From NCBI GenBank assembly GCA_023387735.1, contig JAEWHP010000020.1:248001-312000 (forward strand): DNA of 64,000 nucleotides. Direction: 5' to 3'. The notes under the pieces were generated by a model. The model worked only from the letters and a program-made list of their open reading frames with translations, was not told the DNA's origin and made no database searches. This document shows positions 52,930-61,829 of this stretch, in pieces (position 1 is the stretch's first letter; each line of letters begins with the position of its first letter). A program made the translations under genes and the position numbers. The stretch comes from Pseudomonadota bacterium (GTDB lineage Bacteria; Pseudomonadota; Alphaproteobacteria; Rhizobiales; Xanthobacteraceae).

Positions 52930-53979
52930 CTAGCGATCGAGCGCGATCTGATAGCGTTCGGCGATCGCCGACAACTGGCTCCAGGTTTCATTGTCAATCT
53001 CGATGCCGTTGGCGATCCGCTCGGCCCGCGCGATGCGCTCGGGCTCGCCGGCCACCAAGACCGGGAGTTCGGGATCGGCGGGCTTCGCCGACTTCACCCA
53101 CGCGATCATGGCATCGATCTCGCTCATCATGCTGTCGCGCGCGGAAAGCCGCGCCGGATCGATGACGATGCTCAGCATGCCGTTGATGATGCCGCGCTCG
53201 GGCGGGGTGTTCGTCGTCACGCTCGGCGAGCCGACGATGGCGCCTGCCAGCAGTTCGCAGACCAGCGCCAGACCCGAGCCCTTGTGCTCGCCGAACGGCA
53301 GCACCACGCCGCGCGGCTCGGTGTACATGACCGACGGATTGGTCGTGGGTTGCCCCGCGTGATCGAGCAATGCGCCATCGAGCATCGGCTTGCCGGCGTT
53401 GTGCGCTACCCTCACCTTGCCGAGCGCGACACGGCTCGTCGCAAAGTCCAGCAGGATCGGCTCGTTGCTCGACGTGCCGGGGATCGCGATGCAAACCGGG
53501 TTGGTCAGGAACCGTCCCTCGCGTCCGCGAAACGGCGCCACTCCGGGCGCGCCCGACGCGACGTTGACGAAGTGCAGCGCGACCATCCCGGCGCGTGCGG
53601 CGACCTCGCCATAGGTGCCGACGCGACCGATGTGGTGCGCGTTGCGCAAGCCGTTCACCGCGACGCCGTGCTGCTTCGCGGCCTTGATCGCCCACTCGAC
53701 CGCCTGATGCGCGATCACCTGGCCGTAACCGGCGCGCGCGTCCCAGACCGAGATGGTGCCGGTGTCGGAGACGATCTCCGGCTTCTGGTTGACCTTCAGC
53801 GTGCCGGCCTCGAAATCGCGCACATAGGCGACGAGCATTCCGACACCGTGGCTGTCATGGCCGCGCAGGTTGGCCTCGACCAGATGATCGGCAACGAACG
53901 CTGCCTCGTCAGGCGAACTGCCGCCTGCCGCGACGATGCGGTTTGCAAACGCACGCAGCCTGTCGTGATCGATAATCAT
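52930..53979 (-). CDS. Ldh-family NAD(P)-dependent oxidoreductase (malate/L-lactate dehydrogenase type 2)
   Basis: 349 residues. The family signatures ANLRGHDSHGVGMLVAYVRD, GLRNAHHIGRVGTYGE and LDFATSRVALGKVRVA place it in the LDH2/MDG2 group, which reduces 2-oxo acids or imino acids (malate, ureidoglycolate, 2,3-diketogulonate, cyclic imines). His in DSHG is the usual catalytic residue. The actual substrate is not readable. The gene is isolated, convergent with the membrane protein gene. Confidence 0.88.
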   Translation of the reverse strand: MIIDHDRLRAFANRIVAAGGSSPDEAAFVADHLVEANLRGHDSHGVGMLVAYVRDFEAGTLKVNQKPEIVSDTGTISVWDARAGYGQVIAHQAVEWAIKAAKQHGVAVNGLRNAHHIGRVGTYGEVAARAGMVALHFVNVASGAPGVAPFRGREGRFLTNPVCIAIPGTSSNEPILLDFATSRVALGKVRVAHNAGKPMLDGALLDHAGQPTTNPSVMYTEPRGVVLPFGEHKGSGLALVCELLAGAIVGSPSVTTNTPPERGIINGMLSIVIDPARLSARDSMMSEIDAMIAWVKSAKPADPELPVLVAGEPERIARAERIANGIEIDNETWSQLSAIAERYQIALDR

Positions 53980-54048
53980 GTTGCCTCCCTGTTGTCGCGC
54001 CTGATTGGAAAGGCATCGCGCGGAGCGCTATGCTTGCCTGATTGACTA

Positions 54049-54465
54049 TTAGTTGGTGTTGATCCGGAACCGCAGCGTCTTCGCGCCGACGAACGAGACG
54101 AAATCGCCCTGGCGCTTCCAGGTCCCGGTGGCCGCCAGCGCCGCGATCAGTTCATCGTCCTGCTGCGCGCGATCCGGCGGACAGGGACGGTTCTCCATGG
54201 GACCGGGAGCGAAGATCACGGTGTTGCCCGCCACTGAAAACTGGCCCTTGCCGCCCTTGCACCAGAGTTCGAGGATCACCTCGCCGTTGTCGCCGATCTC
54301 CAGGTTCGGAATCCGCTTGGAGCCGGGCTGCCGGTCGACGTCGAGCGTCATTTCGGCGCCGAACGGAAATCCGGCATCGGCCAGGGCCGGGCTGGAAGGC
54401 AGGACGGCGGCCAGCAGCAACAGCGTGCAGATACCTGCCTTGATCATGCGGGCGAACGAAATCAT
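54049..54465 (-). CDS. Small secreted META-like protein
   Basis: 138 residues with a signal peptide (about 10-30, cleavage near ALADA). The mature domain LTLDV-like start (EMTLDVDRQPGSKRIPNLEI), GEVILELWCKGGKGQFSVAG and the end WKRQGDFVSFVGAKTLRFR resemble META/HslJ-type beta domains. Two cysteines (LWCKGG and NRPCPPD) could form a disulfide. Function unknown. Confidence 0.7.
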   Translation of the reverse strand: MISFARMIKAGICTLLLLAAVLPSSPALADAGFPFGAEMTLDVDRQPGSKRIPNLEIGDNGEVILELWCKGGKGQFSVAGNTVIFAPGPMENRPCPPDRAQQDDELIAALAATGTWKRQGDFVSFVGAKTLRFRINTN

Positions 54466-54540
54466 GCAACCTCTCGAACCAACAAAACCCCAGCGCCGCG
54501 CGCCGTTCTATTGAACAACGGCGTCGGTGGCTAGGGCGTA

Positions 54541-54660
54541 ATCGGCTGATGAAACCGGGAGCCATGCATACGACGTCCGCACAGCCTGCCTTGGTGAGCT
54601 GCGCGAACGTCGTGAAGCTTTCCTGCGCGATGATGAACGCGCCGATGCCGGACTGCCGGC
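54541..54660 (-). pseudogene. Possible gene remnant downstream of the binding-protein gene
   Basis: Reading the minus strand, this interval gives a coding-like peptide containing GIGAFIIAQESFTTFAQLTK and AGCADVVCMAPGF with hydrophobic periodicity and no start codon, ribosome binding site or proper stop. It may be the end of a decayed gene. I cannot assign a family, and chance is not excluded. Confidence 0.3.
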
Positions 54661-54676
54661 GCTGGCCGCTTCCCGA

Positions 54677-55666
54677 TCAGGCCGGCTCCAGGCCGAGCGC
54701 CTTCCCGCTCTCGATCCAGGTCGGCAGTTCGCGCTGATACAAGGCATTGCTTTCCTTGAAGCCGATCGCCGGCTCGAGCGCGAACGTGTTCAGGACTTCC
54801 TTCACCTTCGCATCGCCGTTCGCGGCCACGATCAGTTCCGCCAGCCGGTCGACGATCGGCTGCGGCGTCGCCTTCGGCAATGCCCAGCCCGAGAAGCCGC
54901 TGATGGTGAAGAACTTGCCCGTCGCGCCCTGCTCGGGCAGCGTCTTGACGTCCGGAATCGAGGGGACCTTTTTCGAATGCACGGCGAACACGGTGCCCTT
55001 GTTGCTTTGCAGGACGGGTTGAGCGGCCGTGAAGCTGCCCATCGCGACATCGAGCGTGCCGTCCATCAAGCCGGTCCACATCGGCGCTTCGCCGCGATAG
55101 TGGATCGGCTCGATGTTGAGGCCATACTGCTTGTTGAGTTCGTTGATCGTCATGTGCGGGGCCGAGCCGGCGCTGTAGGTGCCGAAGTTCACCTGGCCCT
55201 TCTTGCGCGCGAACGCGACGAAATCCTCCAGCGACTTGACGCCGGACGCCGGCGTCGCGATCAGCAGCAGCCCGGCGCCCGGGATGACGCTGACGAGCGT
55301 CAGGTCCTTGTCCATGTCGTAGCCGGGGTTCTTCATCATCACCCGGTTCATGACGTACGTGGTCGAGATCGAGCACAGGATGGTGTGGCCGTCCGGCGCA
55401 GAGCGTGCGACGTCCGCAGCGCCAATCGAACCCGAAGCGCCCGCCTTGTTTTCGTTGACGACGGTCTGCCCGACCTGCTTGGAGATGTATTCGCCGAACG
55501 CGCGTGCGAGCAGGTCAGTCTGGCCGCCCGCCGGGTAGCTGCAGACCATGCGGATGCTCCGCGACGGCCAGGTGCCCTGCGCCGAGGCGCTGCGCGAGAT
55601 GAACGGCATCGCGGCGGCTGCCGTGCCGGCAGCGAGGAAGTGACGCCGATTAAGTTTCGTTAACAT
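54677..55666 (-). CDS. Bug/TctC-family tricarboxylate-type substrate-binding protein
   Basis: 329 residues from the ATG at 55666 (GGAGGGAATC upstream). A Tat-type signal (LNRRHFLAAGTAAAAMPF) precedes a Bug domain with WPSRSIRMVCSYPAGGQTD, AGASGSIGAADVARSAPDGH and NFGTYSAGSAPHMTINEL. Bug proteins capture carboxylates in the periplasm for TctAB-type transporters, but no tctA or tctB is nearby. The ligand is unknown. A coding-like remnant lies directly downstream. Confidence 0.88.
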   Translation of the reverse strand: MLTKLNRRHFLAAGTAAAAMPFISRSASAQGTWPSRSIRMVCSYPAGGQTDLLARAFGEYISKQVGQTVVNENKAGASGSIGAADVARSAPDGHTILCSISTTYVMNRVMMKNPGYDMDKDLTLVSVIPGAGLLLIATPASGVKSLEDFVAFARKKGQVNFGTYSAGSAPHMTINELNKQYGLNIEPIHYRGEAPMWTGLMDGTLDVAMGSFTAAQPVLQSNKGTVFAVHSKKVPSIPDVKTLPEQGATGKFFTISGFSGWALPKATPQPIVDRLAELIVAANGDAKVKEVLNTFALEPAIGFKESNALYQRELPTWIESGKALGLEPA

Positions 55667-56144
55667 GATTCCCTCCGTGGATTTTTTTGCCACCGTAGCG
55701 CATCGCCCAGCCTGTGCCACGGGCGAAAGACGGGACAGATTGGCGCACGCAACCCTCAGGAGAAATTAAGGAAATGCACGCGGGGGAATGGCCGGTCCAC
55801 CAACGCGTCGCCGCGCAAAGTTCTCACGGCCAGCAGGAGCTGCAGGCGAGGATGACGATCGCGATGATGGCCGCAAGGCGCAATGACCTTGCCGCTCGCG
55901 ATCAGCGCCAGCATTGAGACGATATCCGCGCCATGCGCGGTTGAGGTTGATCCGGCCTCGCCAAATATCTGCTCACAAGCTCGCGAAGTATGGTGGACGC
56001 CGCCCCTCGCCGTCGCAGCCATGCTAGGGTCTAGCCAACAGCTGCGACAAGCTGCCGCAGGGCGCGAATTTCCCGACCTTCGTCGCAGCCCTTGATTCTT
56101 TCATTCCTTCAGGGCGTTAGGCCCATCCCCGGAGACGGCAATCT
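55667..56144. other. Intergenic region, no convincing gene
   Basis: This 478-bp divergent region lies between the Bug protein and the BacA-like transporter. An 88-codon minus-strand open frame (55756-56022) has no ribosome binding site, signal or recognisable domain. Its composition is only weakly coding-like. I see no repeat or RNA gene. Confidence 0.5.
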
Positions 56145-57890
56145 GTGAACAATATCCGCTCGACGCTCGCCACCGTGTGGCGCATCTCCGCCCCCTATTT
56201 CCGCTCCGAAGACAAATGGGCCGGCCGTGCGCTGCTGGCGGCCGTGATCGTCATCGAGCTTGCGATCGTCGGCATCAACGTCCTGATCAACCAGTGGAAC
56301 CTGCGCTTCTATAACGCGCTGCAGGAACGAAACTGGGACAGCTTCGTCTCCGAGATCATCTATTTCAGCGTCCTGGCCGCCATCTTCATCGTGCTCGCGG
56401 TCTATCAGCTCTACCTCAATCAATGGCTGCAGATCCGCTGGCGGCGCTGGATGACCTCGCAATATCTCGGCGACTGGCTGCATCATGCCAACCATTATCG
56501 CATGCAGCTTCAGGGCGACGCCGCCGACAACCCCGACCAGCGCATGACCGACGACGTCAAGCTGTTCGTCGATCGCACGCTCAATATCGGGGTCGGCCTG
56601 TTGAGCTCGATCGTCACGCTGGCGTCCTTTGTTGCGATCCTGTGGGGACTTTCGAACGCCGCGCCGCTGCACCTGTTCGGCCAGGAATATTCAATTCCCG
56701 GCTACCTGGTCTGGTGTGCGCTGATTTACTCGGTGCTCGGCACCATCCTGACCCACCTGATCGGCTGGCCGCTGGTCGGCATCGATTACCGGCAGCAGCA
56801 ATACGAAGCGGATTTTCGCTTCAACCTGGTGCGCGTGCGGGAAAACTCCGAGCAGATCGCGCTGATGCGCGGTGAGGCCGCCGAGCGCGAACGCCTGCTG
56901 GTCCGCTTCGGACGCGTGGTGGAGAACTGGCTCGCCATCATGAGCCGGACCAAGAAGATCACGGCGTTTACCGCAAGCTACAACCAGGCTTCGGTGGTGT
57001 TTCCCTACGTGCTGGTGGCGCCGGCGTACTTCGCAAACAAGATCCAGCTCGGCGGCATGATGCAGACCGCATCGGCGTTCTCGAGCGTTCAGGGCGCGCT
57101 GTCGTTCTTCATCTCCATCTACCGCCAACTGGCGGAGTGGCAGGCGGTGGTCAACCGTCTCGACGGGTTCGAGGCGGGGATTGCGGAAGCACGCCAGCTT
57201 GCAACGCGCAGCGACAGGATTCACGTCGTCGATGCGGCGGGCGGCAGCGCGATCGACCTCAAGGGGCTTTCGCTGCGATTGCCGAACGGCACGCCGCTGG
57301 TCAACGCCGAGAAGTTCAGCCTGCGCAAGGGCGAACGCACGCTGATGACCGGCCCCTCGGGCTCCGGCAAATCGACGCTGTTCCGCGCCATCGCCGGCAT
57401 CTGGCCGTTCGGCGCGGGTTCGATCACCGTACCCGCCGGGGCCACGTTGATGCTGCTGCCGCAGCGGCCTTACTTCCCGACCGGATCGTTGCGCGGGGCG
57501 GTCGAATATCCCTCCACCGAAGGCACCTTCAGCGACCTCCAGATCGGCACTGCGCTGGAGCAGGTCGGCTTGCCCAGGCTCGCGTCGAAAATCGACGAGC
57601 ACGGCCACTGGAACCGGACGCTGTCGCTCGGCGAGCAGCAGCGCCTCGGGCTCGCACGCGCGCTGTTGCATGCGCCGCACTATCTGTTCCTCGACGAAGC
57701 GACTGCGTCGCTCGACGAACCTTCGGAGGCAGCGCTGTATCGTCTGCTCGAGGCGAAGCTGCCGGCGACCACCATCGTCTCGATCGGTCATCGCTCGACG
57801 CTCGACGCCTTCCACCAGCGCAACGTCAAGCTCGCCCGCGACGGCGATCGATTCGTGCTGGAGGACGCTGAGAGCGTGAGGGCGAAGTAG
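56145..57890 (+). CDS. SbmA/BacA-domain ABC transporter (BclA/YddA type)
   Basis: 581 residues: an SbmA/BacA-like membrane domain with about six helices (residues 1-340), followed by an ATP-binding domain. Walker A is GPSGSGKST (about 402-410), the signature is LSLGEQQRLGLARALL, Walker B is YLFLDEATASLD and the switch His is in IGHRS. The YNALQERNWDSFVSEI and RMTDDVKLFVDRTLNIG segments are typical of the family. Relatives import peptides or very-long-chain-fatty-acid-related substrates. Bradyrhizobium BclA, which lets nodule bacteria survive plant NCR peptides, has this architecture; orthology is not proven here. Confidence 0.88.
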   Translation: MNNIRSTLATVWRISAPYFRSEDKWAGRALLAAVIVIELAIVGINVLINQWNLRFYNALQERNWDSFVSEIIYFSVLAAIFIVLAVYQLYLNQWLQIRWRRWMTSQYLGDWLHHANHYRMQLQGDAADNPDQRMTDDVKLFVDRTLNIGVGLLSSIVTLASFVAILWGLSNAAPLHLFGQEYSIPGYLVWCALIYSVLGTILTHLIGWPLVGIDYRQQQYEADFRFNLVRVRENSEQIALMRGEAAERERLLVRFGRVVENWLAIMSRTKKITAFTASYNQASVVFPYVLVAPAYFANKIQLGGMMQTASAFSSVQGALSFFISIYRQLAEWQAVVNRLDGFEAGIAEARQLATRSDRIHVVDAAGGSAIDLKGLSLRLPNGTPLVNAEKFSLRKGERTLMTGPSGSGKSTLFRAIAGIWPFGAGSITVPAGATLMLLPQRPYFPTGSLRGAVEYPSTEGTFSDLQIGTALEQVGLPRLASKIDEHGHWNRTLSLGEQQRLGLARALLHAPHYLFLDEATASLDEPSEAALYRLLEAKLPATTIVSIGHRSTLDAFHQRNVKLARDGDRFVLEDAESVRAK

Positions 57891-57905
57891 CCGCGCAGCC
57901 ACCGC

Positions 57906-58418
57906 TCAAAGCCAGCGCTGCGGCCAAGACTGGCGGCGAACCGTGCGGTGCCAGAAACAGCAGAAGGCCGTCAGCAGCAGCGCGCCGGCCAGCACAGGCG
58001 CGAGCAGGAACGTCCACGGCAGATTGCCTGATACGATGAGCAGCGGATTGATGCCGGCCGGCGGGTGAAAGGTTCCGGTCACGTACATCGCCAGGATCGA
58101 TAGCCCGACGGCGGCGGCCGCAGCCCAGGCCTGCGGTCCCGTCAGCTTCAGCACCACAAGGCCAACCAGCGCCGAGACCACATGCCCGCCGATCAAGGCG
58201 CGCGGCTGTGCCGGCTCGGCGTTCGGCGACCCGATCACCAGCACGATGGAGGTCGCGAACGGAATCACCGCCAGCGGATAATTCGCCACGACGGAGAACA
58301 GCTCCATGATGCCGATGGCGATGGCGCCGCCGAGGCCCGCCACTGCACCAGCGAGCACGTTGCGATGATCGTTGCGGGAAATCGCCCTGATCGCCGCGCG
58401 CCGCCAACCTCGTATCAT
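57906..58418 (-). CDS. HPP-family membrane protein
   Basis: 170 residues from the ATG at 58418. Four or five hydrophobic helices with the name-giving motif in GTFHPPAGINPLLIV. HPP proteins are integral membrane proteins; some cyanobacterial and plastid members transport nitrite. No transport substrate can be read. It follows the porin gene on the same strand after a terminator-like hairpin. Confidence 0.85.
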   Translation of the reverse strand: MIRGWRRAAIRAISRNDHRNVLAGAVAGLGGAIAIGIMELFSVVANYPLAVIPFATSIVLVIGSPNAEPAQPRALIGGHVVSALVGLVVLKLTGPQAWAAAAAVGLSILAMYVTGTFHPPAGINPLLIVSGNLPWTFLLAPVLAGALLLTAFCCFWHRTVRRQSWPQRWL

Positions 58419-58436
58419 TCGACAACCTCGCAAAAC

Positions 58437-58468
58437 AAAAGGGGCGGCAGATCGCTCTGCCGCCCCTT
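58437..58468 (-). terminator. Intrinsic terminator after the porin gene
   Basis: GGGGCGGCAG and CTGCCGCCCC pair around a 6-nt loop, flanked on the reading (minus) strand by TTTTGTTTTG after the stem. It lies 19 bp beyond the porin stop. Confidence 0.85.
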
Positions 58469-58486
58469 CGTCTTCGACAGAAGGTC

Positions 58487-59500
58487 TTACTTCAGGTTGG
58501 TCAGCGCGGTCAGGTCAGCCGAGAGCTTGACGATGCCGGCCGCGCCGCACCAGTTCGAACCCACGCCCGACGGATTGATCGGGGTAAGGTAGGTGCCCGA
58601 ATTCGCAGTGATGTTGCCACGAGCCGAGAAGTCGCTGGTGAACGCGTTGCAATCGCCCTTCGACAGGTCGGTGTCGGAATAGCGGAAGTCCAGCGTGAAC
58701 ACCTTGTAGGTGAAGCCGAAGCCGACGTTCCAGGTGTTGTAATCGGCATAGTTGATGCCGTTCGGGAAAATCGCCGTGCCGTAGAACGAGTCCGAGGTGC
58801 CCAGCCACTGGCGGCCGAACTCGCCCGACACGTACATGCCGATGCCGCTGGCGCCAAACCAGGTGCTCGGCGCAATTGCCTTGCCGGCGATCGAGGCGTA
58901 GGTGCCCTCGGCGCCGCTGTTGAGGAAGCTCGGCGTATAATAGACGTTGCCGCCCATCGAGAAGTTGTCGTTGAAGGTGTAGTTCACCTTGCCGTAGACT
59001 TCGAAGAAGCTGACATCCTTCTTGAGGACGTTGCCGTTGATCAGCGCGTTCGCAGCGCATTCGGCACCTTGGAAGTTGCCCGCAAAATCGATGCCGGGAG
59101 CGCCGTATTGGCAGGTTCCGCCCGGATACATGTAGCCCCAGGCGCCGACGTCGAACGCGAATTGGCCGATCGTCAGGCGGGCGCCGCCGTAGGCATCGAT
59201 TTCAGCCGCCGCGCGGTTCGGGAACGAGATGCTCGCGCCACCCACGCCGACATAGAGCTGGAAGTCCTTGGTGACGTTGTAGCGCGGCTCGAAGTAGACG
59301 TTGACCGACGGCTTGTGGTTGGACTGGGTGATGCCGCGGAAGATGTAGTCGTTGGTGATGCCGCCACCGAAGGCGAAATCCCAGGGCTCGAATGCCGGCG
59401 GCGGCGGAGCCTTGACGGCCTTCATCCGCAAATCCGCAGCGAGAGCCGAACCCGACGTCACCATTGCCAGCGCCGTTGCTAACAAAGCCACTTTCTTCAT
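58487..59500 (-). CDS. Outer-membrane TorF-like putative porin
   Basis: 337 residues from the ATG at 59500. A signal peptide (MKKVALLATALAMVTSGSAL, cleavage near AADL) precedes a Tyr/Phe/Asn-rich beta-strand protein. The segment FAFGGGITNDYIFRGITQSN is typical of the TIGR02001 / TorF family, and VGFGFTYKVFTLDFRYSDTDLS forms late strands. It has four cysteines. It probably forms a beta barrel for small solutes. The long AT-richer leader fits a highly expressed outer-membrane gene. Confidence 0.85.
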   Translation of the reverse strand: MKKVALLATALAMVTSGSALAADLRMKAVKAPPPPAFEPWDFAFGGGITNDYIFRGITQSNHKPSVNVYFEPRYNVTKDFQLYVGVGGASISFPNRAAAEIDAYGGARLTIGQFAFDVGAWGYMYPGGTCQYGAPGIDFAGNFQGAECAANALINGNVLKKDVSFFEVYGKVNYTFNDNFSMGGNVYYTPSFLNSGAEGTYASIAGKAIAPSTWFGASGIGMYVSGEFGRQWLGTSDSFYGTAIFPNGINYADYNTWNVGFGFTYKVFTLDFRYSDTDLSKGDCNAFTSDFSARGNITANSGTYLTPINPSGVGSNWCGAAGIVKLSADLTALTNLK

Positions 59501-59896
59501 AAGGATCCCCATCACCTTCAAAAACAGCCCTGTTCCGGCGCCCCCCAAGGGCAAGCGACAACCGACTGCAACCAAAACCATTGACCTGCGGCAATCTGGT
59601 CCCTCGTGTCACAGTCGTGAAGCAAAAAAGGCAAGCATGTGCCGCCTTTTTAGGCGTTCTAGCCGTTTCAAAAAATGTTGTGCGCGGGTGTTGCATTCCC
59701 ATCACATTTTTGACGGTTTCCGCGCCCGACAGGCGCTAATGGAGTCCAGAGAATTCACCACGAGAGCCGCAGTCGGACGATCAAGTCTCGCGAATCAAAG
59801 GCCCGTAGATCTACGCAATCTGCGGCCTCACAGCCCTCACGAAAAAGGCCGCAGCGATGGACGCTGCGGCCTTTCGAAAGCTCGTTCGGCGAACGG
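59501..59896. other. Leader of the porin gene and end of the H1-like gene
   Basis: 396 bp. The right part holds the terminator of the histone-like gene (59844-59874). The rest has locally lower GC (for example TTTCAAAAAATGTTG near 59670), as expected for promoter DNA of the minus-strand porin gene. No RNA gene is seen. Confidence 0.6.
59844..59874 (-). terminator. Intrinsic terminator after the H1-like gene
   Basis: AAAGGCCGCAGCG and CGCTGCGGCCTTT form a 13-bp perfect stem with a 5-nt loop. On the minus strand the stem is followed by TTTCG..., 22 bp after the stop codon. Confidence 0.85.
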
Positions 59897-60265
59897 CTAG
59901 TGCTGCTCACCGCCGTTGGACGATCCCCATGACGGGGTCGAGGACTCCGAACTCGGGGTTGCCCAGCTCGTGGCGGGCGCCGGCTCGGACTCCGGCTCCG
60001 GAGCCGACATCGGGGCCGGTGCCGGCTTGGGGGCAGCAGCCTTCCTCTTCTTCGCAGCCTTCTTTGCAGTCTTCTTGGCCGCCTTCTTCGGCGCGGCCTT
60101 CTTGGCGGATTTCTTCACGCCCTTCTTCGCAGCCTTCTTGGCGGATTTTTTTGCGGACTTCTTGGCGGCCTTCTTCGACGACTTCTTGGCGGCCTTCTTC
60201 GCCGCTACGGCCTTCTTGGCTTTCTTAGCCTTCTTGCCCTTCTTACTCTTCTTCGCCTTCGCCAT
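59897..60265 (-). CDS. Histone H1-like Lys/Ala-rich protein
   Basis: 122 residues from the ATG at 60265 (AGGAGG upstream). Residues 1-75 are almost only Lys and Ala with some Ser and Gly (MAKAKKSKKGKKAKKAKK, repeated KKAAKKSAKK units), like eukaryotic H1 tails and bacterial H1-like proteins. A Pro/Glu spacer and a Ser/Trp-containing end (ATSWATPSSESSTPSWGS) follow. It should bind DNA or RNA without sequence specificity. The long open frame on the other strand is a composition artefact. The IleS tail in this window is similar in composition. Confidence 0.85.
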   Translation of the reverse strand: MAKAKKSKKGKKAKKAKKAVAAKKAAKKSSKKAAKKSAKKSAKKAAKKGVKKSAKKAAPKKAAKKTAKKAAKKRKAAAPKPAPAPMSAPEPESEPAPATSWATPSSESSTPSWGSSNGGEQH

Positions 60266-60500
60266 CGTGATCCTCCTGTTGCCGCTGGTCCGTTGGGCCA
60301 TGTCCACTGGTCCAACCTGCTGGTTCGAGTCTGTCGAGCGCTTTGACGATACCGCGGAGCTGGACCGGGACGACGTTTCTTCGAAGCGTCCTCCTGCTCC
60401 ATTCCCCGGTCTCGGCATGATCTCCGGTCAAACGCTTGCCGCGTTCGCGCCGAGGAAAACCGGTGCCCGCCGATCCCGGTTCATGCCCTGGGCCGATCGA

Positions 60501-61829
60501 TCAATTCAATCCCGGACCTGTCAATCCAGGCTTTGGACCTCCTGTCGCCCAGTCGAGAAGCTCAATCGTGTGCACCACAGGAATTGACGTGCCGCCGGCA
60601 ATTTGCACCATGCACCCGATATTGCCCGCAGCAATCATGTCCGGCTTCACGGTTGCAATATTGGCGACCTTCCGATCGCGCAATTTGCCCGCAATGTCTG
60701 GCTGGAGAATGTTGTAGGTCCCCGCCGAACCGCAACACAAATGGCTCTCGGGCACATCTTTCACCACGAATCCATTCTTGGAAAGCAATTCTTTCGGAAG
60801 GCCCGTGATTTTCTGGCCATGCTGCAGCGAACAGGCTGAATGATAGGCGATCGTGAGATCGCCTTTCTGGCTGGATGGATATAGCGAAAGGCCAGCGAGA
60901 TACTCGGTGACGTCCTTTGCCAGCGCGGAGATTTGCGCGGCGCTTTGCGCGTAGTGAGGGTCCTCGCGCAGCATGTAGCCGTAGTCCTTGATGACCGTTC
61001 CGCAGCCTGATGCCGTGATCAGGATGGCATCGAGGCCGCCCTGTTCCGCCTCCCTTTTCCACACGGTGACGTTGCCGCGGGCGCGCGCCAGCGCGTCATC
61101 GTCCTGCCCGAGGTGATGGGTGAGCGCGCCGCAGCATTGCTCGTCCTTGACGAGTACGACCTCGATGCCGTGGCGCGTCAAAAGGTTGATCGCGGCCTGG
61201 TTGATGCGTGGCGCGAGCACCTGCTGGGCACAGCCCTGCAGCAATGCGACCCGGCCGCGCCGTTCGCCGACGGCAGGAAAGGTGCTTCCGCCCGAGGGTC
61301 CCGGCGCCGGCAGCGCCTTCGGCGCCAGCGCCAGCATCGCCTTGATCCGCCGCAAGAGGCCGGGGGTGGCCGCAGCCTTTGGCGTCGGCAACAGGCCAGC
61401 AAGCGGCCGGCCGAGCCGCGCCATGATCATGCTGACGCGAAAGAGCCCTGGCCGCGGCAGCACGAAGGCCAGGATTGCGCGCAACGCCCGCTCCGGCAGC
61501 GGCCGCGTATAGTCCCGCTCGATCCGGCCCCTCGCCTGATCGAGCAGGTGCATGTAGTGCACGCCCGACGGACAGGTGGTCATGCAGGCGAGGCAGGACA
61601 GGCAGCGGTCGATATGCTTGACCACCTCGGCCGTCGGCGGCTTGTCCTTTTCCAGCATCTCCTTGATCAGATAGATGCGCCCGCGCGGGCTATCGAGTTC
61701 GTCGCCGAGCAGCACGTAGGTCGGACAGGTCGCCGTGCAGAAACCGCAATGCACGCAGGCGCGCAGGATCTTGTCGGCTTCGGCGATATCCGGGTTGGCG
61801 AGTTGGGCGAGCGAGAATTCGGTTTTCAT
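60501..61829 (-). CDS. glcF: Glycolate oxidase iron-sulfur subunit
   Basis: 442 residues. Two [4Fe-4S] clusters are bound by CVHCGFCTATCPTY and CLSCLACMTTCPSG. The C-terminal half has two CCG domains, including DEQCCGALTHHLG and ESHLCCGSAGTY. It passes electrons from the flavin subunits to the quinone pool at the inner membrane. Its start overlaps the glcE stop by 4 bp (ATGA). Confidence 0.95.
   Translation of the reverse strand: MKTEFSLAQLANPDIAEADKILRACVHCGFCTATCPTYVLLGDELDSPRGRIYLIKEMLEKDKPPTAEVVKHIDRCLSCLACMTTCPSGVHYMHLLDQARGRIERDYTRPLPERALRAILAFVLPRPGLFRVSMIMARLGRPLAGLLPTPKAAATPGLLRRIKAMLALAPKALPAPGPSGGSTFPAVGERRGRVALLQGCAQQVLAPRINQAAINLLTRHGIEVVLVKDEQCCGALTHHLGQDDDALARARGNVTVWKREAEQGGLDAILITASGCGTVIKDYGYMLREDPHYAQSAAQISALAKDVTEYLAGLSLYPSSQKGDLTIAYHSACSLQHGQKITGLPKELLSKNGFVVKDVPESHLCCGSAGTYNILQPDIAGKLRDRKVANIATVKPDMIAAGNIGCMVQIAGGTSIPVVHTIELLDWATGGPKPGLTGPGLN

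Noticed and set aside
55756..56022. Minus-strand 88-codon frame
   Set aside because: No ribosome binding site, signal or homologous motif; left as non-coding.
59916..60587. Plus-strand frame rich in Phe/Ala/Leu that looks like a membrane protein
   Set aside because: It is the complement of Lys/Ala codons of the H1-like gene (AAG to CTT), so hydrophobicity is an artefact. The same applies to 8234-9025 minus opposite the ileS tail.
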